DNA from: CAZAQV01 sp964487255
GTDB taxonomy: Bacteria > Myxococcota_A > Polyangia > Polyangiales > CAZAQV01
Length of the DNA: 64,000 nt
Reading direction: 5' to 3'
Assembly (NCBI GenBank): GCA_964487255.1
Contig: CAZAQV010000001.1
Coordinates: 258,841 to 322,840 of the forward strand
Each line of letters opens with the position of its first letter. Within the stretch, counting starts at the first letter, position 1. Shown here in pieces: positions 9,449 to 17,718 of the stretch. The notes below the pieces were generated by a model. It had not been told where the DNA came from. It did no database searches and saw only the letters and a program-made list of their open reading frames with translations. Made by a program: the position numbers and the translations under genes.

Positions 9449-9730
9449 ATGGTTGGTCTCCTCGTCAAGCTCACGATCCTATTCGGCGTCGTTTTCGGTG
9501 TGGCCTACGCGCTGACGAAGTCGCTTCGCAGCAAAGAGCACGGTGAAATGACTAAAGAGCTACGTGAAGCGCAGCAACGCTTTCTCGAACTCAAGGCAGC
9601 CCTGGAAGAAGGCCGGCTCACCAAAGAAGAAGAGCGCCTGCTGAGCGAGTGGTCTGAGGACGTCTCGGCCGAGATGCCAGAGGCCCTCAAGGACGCGGGT
9701 AAGCCTCATGGCGCACAAGAAGGGGAATGA
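9449..9730 (+). CDS. Small membrane-anchored coiled-coil protein, first gene of SPFH operon
   Basis: 93 residues from the ATG at 9449 (MVGLLVKLTILFGVVFGVAYALTK). It has one N-terminal membrane helix, residues 2-21, followed by a highly charged helix (KEHGEMTKELREAQQRFLELKAALEEGRLTKEEERLLSEW) likely to form a coiled coil. A longer upstream start would add a non-coding-looking extension. The stop overlaps the ATG of the first SPFH gene (ATGATGA), so the products are probably made in fixed ratio. It is not a known family to me; by position it may be a partner or regulator of the SPFH assembly. Confidence 0.72.
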   Translation: MVGLLVKLTILFGVVFGVAYALTKSLRSKEHGEMTKELREAQQRFLELKAALEEGRLTKEEERLLSEWSEDVSAEMPEALKDAGKPHGAQEGE

Positions 9731-10818
9731 TGAAAGGCGTACACGGCATTTTCAAAAAGGCGCTGGGTCTCGTGCGTGTGGGAGGGGACACGTCTTGGGT
9801 GGTCGCTGCCGTTCTTCTTTTCGCGACGCTCGCGATCTTTTCGGTCAAGGACATCGAGCCTGGTGAGGCTGCCGTCAAGGTCAACAACCTGACCGGCTCG
9901 CAGACACCCGTGACGCGACCCGGGTGGACCACGCGGATTCCGCTGCTCCACTCTGTGTATGTGCTTGACGCGAAGCCACAGACCTTCTCGATGAAGGGTG
10001 AGGCGGAGGTTGATGCGCTACACGTCAGCGAGCTGTCCGTGCGTGCCAGCGACGGCTCGAACTTCCATTTCACCGACACCACGATCATTTTTCAGCTGGT
10101 CCCGTCGAGCGTGGTCAAAGCAGTCAGTGATGCCGGAGGAGAGAACGGGTTTCTTTATTGGATGAAACCCTACGCGCGCGCCATCCTTCGTGACGAGTTC
10201 GGCAAAGAGTCCACCGTCGACGTCTCGGACCCCACGACCTACGGTGTGGCAGCGAATCGAGCCAAGACGCGCCTCAACGAATCGCTCAAGAAGCATGGCG
10301 TCATGGTGACCCAACTGGTGACGCCTCGGCCGCGCTTCAACAAAGCGTACGAAAAGGCGATCGAGGATCGCAACGGCCTTAACAACGAGCTTGAGGTCAT
10401 TCGCTCGAACCTCAACCGGGCCGAGACCAATCGCGATCGTGTGTTGGCCGAGGTTGACCAAGAAAAGAACAAGATTATCCAGGAGAAGCGCGCATCGCTT
10501 GAGGCCGACCTGGCCCGCGCGGTGGCCCGTCAAGCGCAGGTCAAGCGAGAAGCGGATACGTATCTCATCAGTAAGATTGCCGAGGGGCAGGCAGCGCTCA
10601 GTGCGGCCAGCCGCAAGGCGACCGAGTTGCAGGGTGAGCTCAACGCCAAACTGGAGGCCAAACGCGCGGAAATCGCAGCGTTTCGCAACCAGCCCGTGGA
10701 GCGCGTGATGGAGCGTATCGGCGAGAAGCTCTCCGGGGTGACGATCGAGATTCAGCCTTGGTCCGACGACGCCACGCCCTCACGCATCCAGTACCAAAAT
10801 CGCCCAGGAGGCAACTGA
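9727..10818 (+). CDS. SPFH/band-7 (prohibitin-like) membrane protein, first of two
   Basis: 363 residues. Residues 24-41 form one membrane helix (WVVAAVLLFATLAIFSV), followed by EPGEAAVKVNNLTG, the usual start of an SPFH domain. The band-7 region (about residues 45-215) includes RIPLLHSVYVLDAKPQTF and DGSNFHFTDTTIIFQLVP. Residues about 215-320 form a long charged coiled coil (NNELEVIRSNLNRAETNRDR...), as in HflK/HflC, prohibitin and flotillin. The domain should face the periplasm or the cytoplasmic leaflet as a ring-forming scaffold. HflKC partners such as FtsH are not adjacent. ATGA overlaps on both sides couple it to its neighbours. Confidence 0.85.
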   Translation: MMKGVHGIFKKALGLVRVGGDTSWVVAAVLLFATLAIFSVKDIEPGEAAVKVNNLTGSQTPVTRPGWTTRIPLLHSVYVLDAKPQTFSMKGEAEVDALHVSELSVRASDGSNFHFTDTTIIFQLVPSSVVKAVSDAGGENGFLYWMKPYARAILRDEFGKESTVDVSDPTTYGVAANRAKTRLNESLKKHGVMVTQLVTPRPRFNKAYEKAIEDRNGLNNELEVIRSNLNRAETNRDRVLAEVDQEKNKIIQEKRASLEADLARAVARQAQVKREADTYLISKIAEGQAALSAASRKATELQGELNAKLEAKRAEIAAFRNQPVERVMERIGEKLSGVTIEIQPWSDDATPSRIQYQNRPGGN

Positions 10819-12026
10819 TGAAAAGCAAGTGGCTCGCACGGGTCTCGAAAGTCTTTGTGCTCGGCGTGTTGGGCTTTGTCTTCCTTCGTGTCTCCGTGCT
10901 GACCAATGTTGAAGCGGGTAATGTCGGCGTTCGCTACAACAACGCGGTCGGGCTTTTGGAGGAAGACCTGGGACTCGGGTGGCATTGGGAGGTCGTCGGC
11001 TTGCAGCGCGTTTGGCGGCTGCCAAGTCGCTTCCTTTTTCTGAACTACACGGCGGACCGAAAACTGGTGATCCGCACCAAAGATAACAACACTGTCGAAC
11101 TTGACGTGTCAGTCCCGTACCGAATCATCCCGGGGCACGCGCACAAAGTGATGGATGCGGGCAATCACCTTCCCGAAGGTGACAATCGCTTTCGTTTTGA
11201 GCGCCTGGCAAACGATACGACGATCAGTGTGCTTCGCGAACACCTCGCGCAGCTTCGTAGCCAGGACTTCTACGATACCGATCGGCGGCTCGCAATCGCG
11301 GCAGAAACGACCAGAGCGCTCAACGAACAGCTTAAAGGACTGCAGCTTGAGGCCGAACGGGTGCTCATCCGAGCCACCTACTTTCGCCCGGACTACGAGC
11401 AGCAGCTGGCTTCGATTCAGCTCAACGAGCAGCAGAAGCTCCTCGATGGTGCAAAGCGAGAAGTGGCGACGGTGCGGCAGAAGCTCGACAACTACACCCA
11501 GCAAACCAACGCGCTGGTTTCAGCGAAGCAGCAAGATTGGGAGCGGCGTATCGCCGAAATCGATCGCGCGTACCAAGTCGGCTTGATCGACTCTGAAAAG
11601 GACCGCTCTCCCGGTGTCGTTCGGCGCTTGCTCAAAGCGCTCGGCGAAGAGGCCAAGGTGGAGTACGTCAAGCGGGCCGTCACCGTCTTTGGCATCGAGG
11701 AGCAGTACGTGACGGACGAGCATTTGCTGGGGATCGAAAACATTGAAGCGGAGACCTCGGAGTACGAAAGTCGAACCAACGCCGAAGCGAACGGTGTTTC
11801 GGGTAGACTCTCTGCAGAAGGTGAAGCGCTGGTCGCAAAGGTTAACGGCGCCTACGAACTCAAGCTCAATGCGCTGCTCGGATCCCCAGGCGGACGCGCC
11901 TACACCGCCTATCGCGCAGCCAAACACATCAAGTTCGACAAGGACCTGACGTTCAACTCCAACGAGGGCGTGCCCTCGGTGTTGCGGCTGCGAGAGTTCG
12001 CAGAGCGCTTCATGGGCAAGCGGTGA
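10818..12026 (+). CDS. SPFH/band-7 (prohibitin-like) membrane protein, second of two
   Basis: 402 residues from the ATG at 10818, which overlaps the stop of the first SPFH gene. There is one N-terminal membrane helix (FVLGVLGFVFLRVSVL), then NVEAGNVGVRYNNAVG, GLGWHWEVVGLQRVWRLPSR and NNTVELDVSVPYRI, a standard SPFH start. A coiled coil spans about residues 180-260, and a further region with EYESRTNAEANGVSGRL is reminiscent of the Ala/Glu-rich tail of flotillins. It differs enough from its neighbour to suggest a hetero-oligomer like HflK-HflC. It is followed with GTGA overlap by the last gene of the operon. Confidence 0.85.
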   Translation: MKSKWLARVSKVFVLGVLGFVFLRVSVLTNVEAGNVGVRYNNAVGLLEEDLGLGWHWEVVGLQRVWRLPSRFLFLNYTADRKLVIRTKDNNTVELDVSVPYRIIPGHAHKVMDAGNHLPEGDNRFRFERLANDTTISVLREHLAQLRSQDFYDTDRRLAIAAETTRALNEQLKGLQLEAERVLIRATYFRPDYEQQLASIQLNEQQKLLDGAKREVATVRQKLDNYTQQTNALVSAKQQDWERRIAEIDRAYQVGLIDSEKDRSPGVVRRLLKALGEEAKVEYVKRAVTVFGIEEQYVTDEHLLGIENIEAETSEYESRTNAEANGVSGRLSAEGEALVAKVNGAYELKLNALLGSPGGRAYTAYRAAKHIKFDKDLTFNSNEGVPSVLRLREFAERFMGKR

Positions 12027-12853
12027 GTGACTCTGACAAGAGACGAGAGGCGCTGCTTTGGTGGCTGTCCTGGGGCGTGGTTTCTGCGTCGGTGCTGCTG
12101 ATCCTTGTCGCCATACGGCCGACGCCTCCCACGCAGTCGCTCGGTCTCTATTATTCCCTTCCCGAAGCTGATGCGATCGTTGACCGGGACCAAGAAGCCG
12201 TACGCTACGACGACAAGCCGGACGTGAAGCGCGCACTTGAGCTCGCCCAGAACCGGAACCTGGCGCAACTCGGAAGGATGCCCCCAGAGTGGGATTCCGC
12301 CGCGGAGCGGGACGAGTTGCAAGCGCTGGGGCAGAAGCTGAGCAAATCAGCACGCGAGTTGCGAGCGGCACAGGCCCGCGTCGCGGAAGACGCGATGACC
12401 TCGCTGCTTGGTGGCAAGAGTCAACAAGAAGCCGAGAAGGCGCTCGGGGCGTCCATCGCAAAGCTGCGTCAGTACAGACTGGCAAGCGGTCCGCATCTGC
12501 GCGCACCCGCATTCGTCATTCGAACGTTCTACAAGGCGAGGTTCAACCAAGTTCTTGGTCTCGCCCCGACCGCGGGTCTCACGAAGGTAGAGCAGTTGGC
12601 GCACTTTGGCTGGCCGGCCTTTCACGCGGAAGGAACCTCGGCGGTTCAACGCCTGGCCATGCTCGATGCGTATCAGCAGCTCGATGGCGAGCATGCGCAA
12701 GCGCTGCGAGGGCAATTGTTGTTCCAGGCAGGATCACCGAGCAAATCCGCCATCGTGTACGAGCACCTCTATGATTCGACCGGGAACCTACGCTACCGAA
12801 ACCACGCTCTTTTCATGCGTGAGCGGTTGCGAGAGGCGAGCGACAGCCCTTAG
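12023..12853 (+). CDS. Membrane-anchored helical protein, last gene of SPFH operon
   Basis: 276 residues from a GTG that overlaps the preceding stop. There is one membrane helix (WWLSWGVVSASVLLILVAI, residues 13-31), then a mostly helical soluble part with charged heptad-like stretches (ELQALGQKLSKSARELRAAQARV) and a C-terminal section that could be a TPR pair (LLFQAGSPSKSAIVYEHLYDSTGNLRYRNHALFMRERL). I do not recognise the family. As the fourth member of a fully overlapped operon it probably belongs to the same membrane complex as the two SPFH proteins. Confidence 0.75.
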   Translation: MSDSDKRREALLWWLSWGVVSASVLLILVAIRPTPPTQSLGLYYSLPEADAIVDRDQEAVRYDDKPDVKRALELAQNRNLAQLGRMPPEWDSAAERDELQALGQKLSKSARELRAAQARVAEDAMTSLLGGKSQQEAEKALGASIAKLRQYRLASGPHLRAPAFVIRTFYKARFNQVLGLAPTAGLTKVEQLAHFGWPAFHAEGTSAVQRLAMLDAYQQLDGEHAQALRGQLLFQAGSPSKSAIVYEHLYDSTGNLRYRNHALFMRERLREASDSP

Positions 12854-12963
12854 AAACTCCCGCTCTGCGGCTGGACAGCCCCCTGGTCCGGACCTTATCT
12901 TCGTAACGAGCGGCGAGAACTCTTTCGAACAAGAGTGGGGTTTGTGACAAAGAGGTCCTCTCG

Positions 12964-13839
12964 TTGCTCGAAGGCGAAGTCTTGCGGTTTGATCTGAAAA
13001 AGACAGTGTTCATTCTCCCGAACCTGTTCACGTGCTCGAGTATTTTTTGCGGACTTCTGTCCATGCTCGAAAGCGCAGCGCATCCGACGGCCGAGGGGTT
13101 TTATCGCGCGGCGTTGCTGATCGTGTTTGCGATGTTCTTTGACACCATCGACGGCCGAGTGGCGCGCATGACCAAAACGCAGAGCGCCTTTGGGGTCCAG
13201 CTCGACTCGCTGGCTGACGTCCTTTCCTTCGGAGCGGCCCCTTCGGTGCTGGTTTATCGCTGGAGCCTCGAGGACCTCGGGACACTGGGCGTGGTGGGGG
13301 CGTTTGCGTTTCTTGTCGCTGGCACCATCCGGCTCGCACGCTTTAACGTCCTTGCGGCTGAGGCCGATGGCGCGCCAAAGCCGCCGTCCAAGTACATCCT
13401 CGGCCTGCCCATTCCCGGCGCAGCGGGCATCTTGGTCTCTGTGGTCGTGGCCAACCACGCCGTGGAAGGTATCTTACCGATCGTCCCTTGGCTCATGCTT
13501 GTGCTGACGCTGGTGTTGGCTTTTTTCATGGTCAGCACGGTTCGCTTTCGCTCCTTCAAGGATGTGCGCTTTTCGGTTCGTTCGGCTTCTCTGATGGCCG
13601 CTGCGTTGGCAGGCACGATCGGCGTCGCGCTCGTTTCGCATATTTCGTACTCGCTGCTCACGCTGCTCTTGAGCTACGTCTCGATCGGCGTGATCGAAAC
13701 CATCATCTCGATTCCAAAGCGCCGCCGACAGCGCCGCGAGGAGCGTCTTCAAAACGTTGTCGACGGCTTTGAGGACGAAGACGCTGATGAAGACGAGGCG
13801 TACGAGAGGCAAAGCGTTGAAAGTCCCTCGCGTCATTAG
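12964..13839 (+). CDS. pssA: CDP-diacylglycerol--serine O-phosphatidyltransferase
   Basis: 291 residues. It transfers phosphatidyl from CDP-diacylglycerol to L-serine, the committed step to phosphatidylserine and phosphatidylethanolamine, at the inner membrane. The CDP-alcohol phosphotransferase motif is complete: D60xxD63G64xxA67R68...G77xxxD81xxxD85 in FFDTIDGRVARMTKTQSAFG and the following VQLDSLAD. About six to eight membrane helices follow (VGAFAFLVAGTIRLARFNVL, GILVSVVVANHAVEGIL and others). The start is a TTG supported by AAAGAGG seven bases upstream, and ILPNLFTCSSIFCG is the usual N-terminus of the family. The C-terminus is unusually acidic (EDEDADEDEAYE). It follows the SPFH operon by about 110 bases. 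Confidence 0.92.
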   Translation: MLEGEVLRFDLKKTVFILPNLFTCSSIFCGLLSMLESAAHPTAEGFYRAALLIVFAMFFDTIDGRVARMTKTQSAFGVQLDSLADVLSFGAAPSVLVYRWSLEDLGTLGVVGAFAFLVAGTIRLARFNVLAAEADGAPKPPSKYILGLPIPGAAGILVSVVVANHAVEGILPIVPWLMLVLTLVLAFFMVSTVRFRSFKDVRFSVRSASLMAAALAGTIGVALVSHISYSLLTLLLSYVSIGVIETIISIPKRRRQRREERLQNVVDGFEDEDADEDEAYERQSVESPSRH

Positions 13840-13862
13840 ACTGGCGGCTCCACGCGCGGGCG

Positions 13863-14756
13863 CTACTTCAGGGCCTTTGCGGACCAGCAGAAGTTTTGGT
13901 TTCTCCCTGACGCCACAGGTTCGATAGACACCGTCACCGCGCGTTGGGGGTCGAGCGCGACTTCGAACTTCTTCCACCCGTCGCCATCGCGGTGAGTCAT
14001 TTGTCCGGCGAGCTTTCCGGCAACGTACACATTGAGCGTGACGGGTGGAGACTCAAGCTTTCGTTCGTCGCGGAGGTAATGCCCACCGTGAACGATCAGG
14101 CGTTCGGCGGGTCCTACCGCCGGGAAAGTGACGCGCGAAGGGTTTCGGGTGGATGCGCGCTGCCACACGCATCGCCGAGGTTGATAGTCGAGGTCCTCGA
14201 TGATGGTGCGACCGATCCACTCACGATCTCCAGGACAGATCCAAAATTGGGCTGGACGCATTGGACCTCGGCCGAGCCCTCCTTCGGACGGTCGCGCGTT
14301 CTGCCGATTGCAGAGGGGCCCGCGCTCCGCCGCGAAGACCTGCGCGCTCGGGAATGCGTCCACCAAGTCTGCAACGAGCGTCGCCTCGTCCTTTAGCTCC
14401 GTGAGTCGTAACGAAAGGGGGCCAAAGTCGCGGCTCTCGACGACCTTGTCCCCAGGGTCGTTTGCGGGTTCTCCCACGGAAATCCTCCAGGCACGCGCGT
14501 AGCCGAGCAGGTCGCTTCGGCCGGCCATTCGCAGGGAGATGTGATCGCCGAGGTACTGGCGAACAAGCGGTTCTGCCCACGTGTCATTGGCGATGATGAC
14601 GTCCCGGTCGCGCCATTCGCCCCGTACGTAGTCCGCCAGTGCTATCCACTCGGCCTCGCTCGGAACACCTGTGCGTTGCACGAAGTCGCTGACGAGTTCG
14701 ATTGCGGCGATGACGGACAGAATCGCCAAGGCGAGGAGCATGGATCGCCTGTGCAC
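13863..14756 (-). CDS. Periplasmic hypothetical protein with signal anchor
   Basis: 297 residues; a GTG at 14756 opens the frame and an ATG at 14741 is an alternative. The N-terminus MLLALAILSVIAAIELVSDFV is a signal anchor. The remainder resembles the soluble tail of glycosyltransferase-39/GT-C proteins (EAEWIALADYVRGEWRDRDVIIANDTWAEPLVRQYL), where a membrane protein's last domain handles a released product, but the membrane part is absent. A beta-rich C-terminus (LNVYVAGKLAGQMTHRDGDG) could be a small carbohydrate-binding-type fold. No catalytic motif was recognised. It is convergent with pssA (23 bases between stops) and divergent from glcD. Confidence 0.7.
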   Translation of the reverse strand: MHRRSMLLALAILSVIAAIELVSDFVQRTGVPSEAEWIALADYVRGEWRDRDVIIANDTWAEPLVRQYLGDHISLRMAGRSDLLGYARAWRISVGEPANDPGDKVVESRDFGPLSLRLTELKDEATLVADLVDAFPSAQVFAAERGPLCNRQNARPSEGGLGRGPMRPAQFWICPGDREWIGRTIIEDLDYQPRRCVWQRASTRNPSRVTFPAVGPAERLIVHGGHYLRDERKLESPPVTLNVYVAGKLAGQMTHRDGDGWKKFEVALDPQRAVTVSIEPVASGRNQNFCWSAKALK

Positions 14757-14825
14757 GCCTTCCTTTTAGCTCGTTTTGATGGGTGTTGGGGATGAATTGT
14801 CAGAGGGCGGTGCTAGCGTGAGGAT

Positions 14826-16235
14826 ATGACGCAGCCATCGGACGCAGCCTTGCTAGCTCTCGACCGGGTGCTTCACCGAGGTCAGTTGATTCGCGAACCC
14901 GACGTCCTGGACTCGTACAGCGCCGATGCGAGCGAGGTCGCGCCGCAGCGACCGGCTGCCGTGATTCGCACCGGCGAGCCCGCCGAGATCGCCGCGGTGC
15001 TAGAGCTGGCTTCGCTGCATGGTGTCCCGGTCACGGCCCGCGGTGGAGGGACTGGTCGTGTGGGTAGCGCGGTCCCGGTAGAAGGAGGGATCGTCCTCTC
15101 GCTCGAGGGTGCAAACGTGATCAAGGATATCGATCCCGAGCAAGGGATCGCCGTGGTGGGTCCTGGCGTCATCACGGGCGACCTTCATCGTGCGGTAGAA
15201 GAAGCGGGCCTGTTCTACCCGCCCGACCCCAACTCGTGGTCGACGTGTACGCTTGGCGGCAACATCGCGACCAATGCAGGTGGGCCGCGCGCGTTCAAGT
15301 ATGGTGTCACGCGCGAGTACGTCCTCGGGCTACGCGCGGTGACCGGTGCGGGCACACAACTGGACCTTGGTCGACGCACACGCAAAGGTGTGACTGGATA
15401 CGATCTCACAGCACTCATGGTCGGTAGCGAGGGGACGCTCGGGATCGTGACGGAAGCCACGCTCAAGTTGATCCCGAAGCCGCAACAGGTGTGTGCGTTG
15501 ATGGTGTACGTGCCGTCTCAGGAGATGATTGCGAGGACGGTCTTCGCTCTGAGTACCCAACGCATCGTCCCGCGCTGCGTGGAGTTACTGGACGAGGAGA
15601 CGCTTGAGGTGGCGCGCAAGGAGGCTGGCCTTGATGTCCCCGCTGGGGCGCGAGCGATGCTACTGGTCGAAATCGACGGAGACGAACAGACGGTCGAGCG
15701 CGACTTGGAGCGTGTTGGCAACGAGCTACTCGAGCTTGGTGCGCTCGACATTTTCGTCGCCAGTACCCACTCTGACCGAGAGCGCGTTTGGACCTCTCGA
15801 CGTGAGATGTCTCACTCATTGCGAAAGCTCGCGAATCACAAGATGAGCGAGGACGTCGTCGTTCCTGTGCCGCGACTTGGAGAACTGCTCGATCGCACGC
15901 GGGCGCTGGCCGAGTCGAGCGCCACCCGTCTGCCATCGTACGGACACGCAGGTGACGGCAATTTGCACGTGAACTTTCTCTGGGACGATCCCGACGAATG
16001 GCCGCGCGTGCAGACGGGAATCGAGTCGCTCTTCCGCGACGTTATCGAACTTGGTGGAACGCTGTCTGGCGAGCACGGTATCGGGGTGCTCAAGGCACCG
16101 TACCTACCACTCGAACACTCCCCCGAACTCATCGCACTCCAAGAGCAGATCAAATCGCTTTTCGATCCCAAAGGCGTACTCAACCCGGGGAAGATCTTCC
16201 CGGCAGGGGCCAAGAAATACCACGGCGCTTGCTAG
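14826..16235 (+). CDS. glcD: FAD-linked oxidase, glycolate/D-lactate dehydrogenase type
   Basis: 469 residues, the usual length of GlcD/LldD-type FAD enzymes that oxidise 2-hydroxy acids to 2-keto acids. The FAD_binding_4 domain shows PVTARGGGTGRVGSAVPVEG, LGGNIATNAGGPRAFKYGVT and GYDLTALMVGSEGTLGIVTE. The C-terminal FAD-oxidase domain shows SYGHAGDGNLHVNFLWDD and GEHGIGVLKAPYL, which supply substrate-binding His and Arg residues. No GlcE or GlcF (Fe-S) subunit gene is adjacent, so it may act alone, as D-lactate dehydrogenases do. The exact substrate cannot be told from sequence. Confidence 0.9.
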   Translation: MTQPSDAALLALDRVLHRGQLIREPDVLDSYSADASEVAPQRPAAVIRTGEPAEIAAVLELASLHGVPVTARGGGTGRVGSAVPVEGGIVLSLEGANVIKDIDPEQGIAVVGPGVITGDLHRAVEEAGLFYPPDPNSWSTCTLGGNIATNAGGPRAFKYGVTREYVLGLRAVTGAGTQLDLGRRTRKGVTGYDLTALMVGSEGTLGIVTEATLKLIPKPQQVCALMVYVPSQEMIARTVFALSTQRIVPRCVELLDEETLEVARKEAGLDVPAGARAMLLVEIDGDEQTVERDLERVGNELLELGALDIFVASTHSDRERVWTSRREMSHSLRKLANHKMSEDVVVPVPRLGELLDRTRALAESSATRLPSYGHAGDGNLHVNFLWDDPDEWPRVQTGIESLFRDVIELGGTLSGEHGIGVLKAPYLPLEHSPELIALQEQIKSLFDPKGVLNPGKIFPAGAKKYHGAC

Positions 16236-16258
16236 GCGACGCGGACGCCTCGTCGAAG

Positions 16259-17263
16259 TTAGTCTTGCGCTTTGGACTTCTGAATCAGCGCCTGCTCGAT
16301 TTGATTGAACAGCTTGACGGCGAACTGCTGAGATGGAGATGCCACGTAGGGGAGTTCAACGACTCCGTCATGAAACTGAGACCGGAACTCCAAGCGGCCG
16401 TCTCCGTCGTCGTCATGTACCTGCACCAAGCTCTCCCGGCAGGCACCAACGTCAACAAGCCTCGCCCCCACAGCCGCGCAGTATTCGGTGTACCCGTCGT
16501 CGTCAATATCTCGAACGCCGAAGTGTCCGCTCGCGCCAACCCCAACACCACCGCCAAGGGTAATTTGGTTCTCCTTGCTCGGCCCAAACGCGACGGTGGC
16601 TTTGATGCTGGCAGCGGTGGCAGAAAGGTCCGCGCGACTGCCATACGAGCCATCGGGGTTTCGAAAGCCAGCTTTGGCAGTCGCCCCCGCGCCCCGCGTT
16701 TCGATCTGGATGTCGGCAAACTTCGTTTCGAACGTCGACTTCGTGTTGAGCAAGGCCGCCTCTGCGCCAAGCCCCGATCCGGAGTCCAAGTTGAGGGAAG
16801 CCTCTGCCTGCATGAGGCTCAGCGCGTGCCTCGCTGGGCCGTCTGCGACCACGGCCTTGAGCGCGGCAACTTCAACGCGGGTGGACGTCTTCTCCAGCGT
16901 CCCCTCCTTCACCGTACCGTTCTCAAACGAGCTTTGTGCAAGAGCCGACTCGACCATCGGGGAAGGATCGGGGCGCCCAGACTCCGAGAGCGGTCCCGTC
17001 CCGTGGTTATCGGCAATGATCAAGCCGTCGTCTGAAACTTCGATCTCGAGCAACTTGGTTGTGTGGGCATCGATTTTACCTGTGACTGGAAGCCCGTGGT
17101 GGAACTGGAGCTGCTTGAGTGCTTCCACCGTCTCCGCATCGAAGGTGCCGTCCGCATTGATGCTCAGACCGAGATGCTCCAGTTGTCGGTTCATTGCTTC
17201 TTCGATCTTGCGGTCGCCCCAGCGGTCGAACCTGCCCTGATGTTGACGTTGAATTGGGTCCAT
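16259..17263 (-). CDS. Peptidoglycan-binding-domain protein with EF-hand-like loops
   Basis: 334 residues. Residues about 18-75 form a PG_binding_1 domain (MNRQLEHLGLSINADGTFDAETVEALKQLQ...GLPVTGKIDAHT). The rest is glycine- and alanine-rich, with alternating hydrophobic residues (ITLGGGVGVGASGHFG), suggesting a beta-structured or barrel-like region, and two Asp-rich loops, DIDDDGYTEYC and HDDDGDGRLEFR, that look like calcium sites. There is no signal peptide, unusual for a wall-binding protein; it may be exported by a dedicated system or released on lysis. It is convergent with glcD, and its upstream side is the parS-bearing gap. Confidence 0.75.
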   Translation of the reverse strand: MDPIQRQHQGRFDRWGDRKIEEAMNRQLEHLGLSINADGTFDAETVEALKQLQFHHGLPVTGKIDAHTTKLLEIEVSDDGLIIADNHGTGPLSESGRPDPSPMVESALAQSSFENGTVKEGTLEKTSTRVEVAALKAVVADGPARHALSLMQAEASLNLDSGSGLGAEAALLNTKSTFETKFADIQIETRGAGATAKAGFRNPDGSYGSRADLSATAASIKATVAFGPSKENQITLGGGVGVGASGHFGVRDIDDDGYTEYCAAVGARLVDVGACRESLVQVHDDDGDGRLEFRSQFHDGVVELPYVASPSQQFAVKLFNQIEQALIQKSKAQD

Positions 17264-17373
17264 GTGTGTGCTTCTTTCCTTTCAAGAGTTGTCCGATTGG
17301 ATTTGAGACACTTCTCGGGTTCTACGCGCGAAGGTTGCGCGAGAAGTGTTCTGTGGGGAGAAACGTGCGCTCA

Positions 17374-17389
17374 TGTTTCACGTGCAACG
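17374..17389 (+). promoter_or_regulatory. parS-like ParB site 1
   Basis: TGTTTCACGTGCAACG matches 14 of 16 bases of the widely conserved chromosomal parS consensus TGTTTCACGTGAAACA, including the whole left half-site and the CACGTG centre. Confidence 0.6.
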
Positions 17390-17429
17390 ATCTCCGCGTG
17401 ATCGCTTAGGATCTGCCTGGATCTGGAGA

Positions 17430-17445
17430 TGTTTCACGTGCCGGA
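17430..17445 (+). promoter_or_regulatory. parS-like ParB half-site 2
   Basis: TGTTTCACGTGCCGGA has a perfect left half and CACGTG centre, but the right half is decayed. It lies 56 bases after site 1. Confidence 0.4.
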
Positions 17446-17510
17446 AAAGCCCCTGATCTCGCGACAGCAAAAAAGCGATCAAAATCAAGGGGTTAGCGCT
17501 GTGGAAAACC

Positions 17511-17526
17511 TGTTGCACGTGAAACA
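17511..17526 (+). promoter_or_regulatory. parS-like ParB site 3
   Basis: TGTTGCACGTGAAACA matches 15 of 16 bases of TGTTTCACGTGAAACA; the one difference is at a position known to vary among natural parS sites. This is the best copy. ParB would nucleate here and organise the chromosomal centromere. parA/parB are not in this window. Confidence 0.65.
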
Positions 17527-17718
17527 GATCTATCTGAGATCATAGATGAAGTTCAGGAAGATCCGATTGCGTGCCTCCTTTTGTGAGCCCGAGCACGAGA
17601 TGAAGCCCGTGACCGCGGTTTCTGTTTGCGGGTAAGGCTTGCACACACTATGTGCGCAGCGTGTTTTGGAGTGGAGCGAAAGCTCCCGTGGATGGGCAGC
17701 GCCCAGAAAAGAGGAAAA

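Larger units (their letters stand above)
17264..17718. promoter_or_regulatory. Intergenic region with divergent promoters and clustered parS-like sites
   Basis: About 455 bases between the PG-binding-protein gene (leftward) and the transglutaminase-like lipoprotein gene (rightward). It contains three copies of a GTTTCACGTG/CACGTGAAAC core, listed separately, and is A/T-richer around 17460-17550 than its flanks. A GAGGAAA at 17711 is a good ribosome site for the ATG at 17719. Frames crossing the gap have no protein-like composition. Confidence 0.7.

Noticed and set aside
17500..17508. TGTGGAAAA, one base from a DnaA box
   Set aside because: A single imperfect 9-mer; no other boxes cluster here, so no replication origin is claimed.
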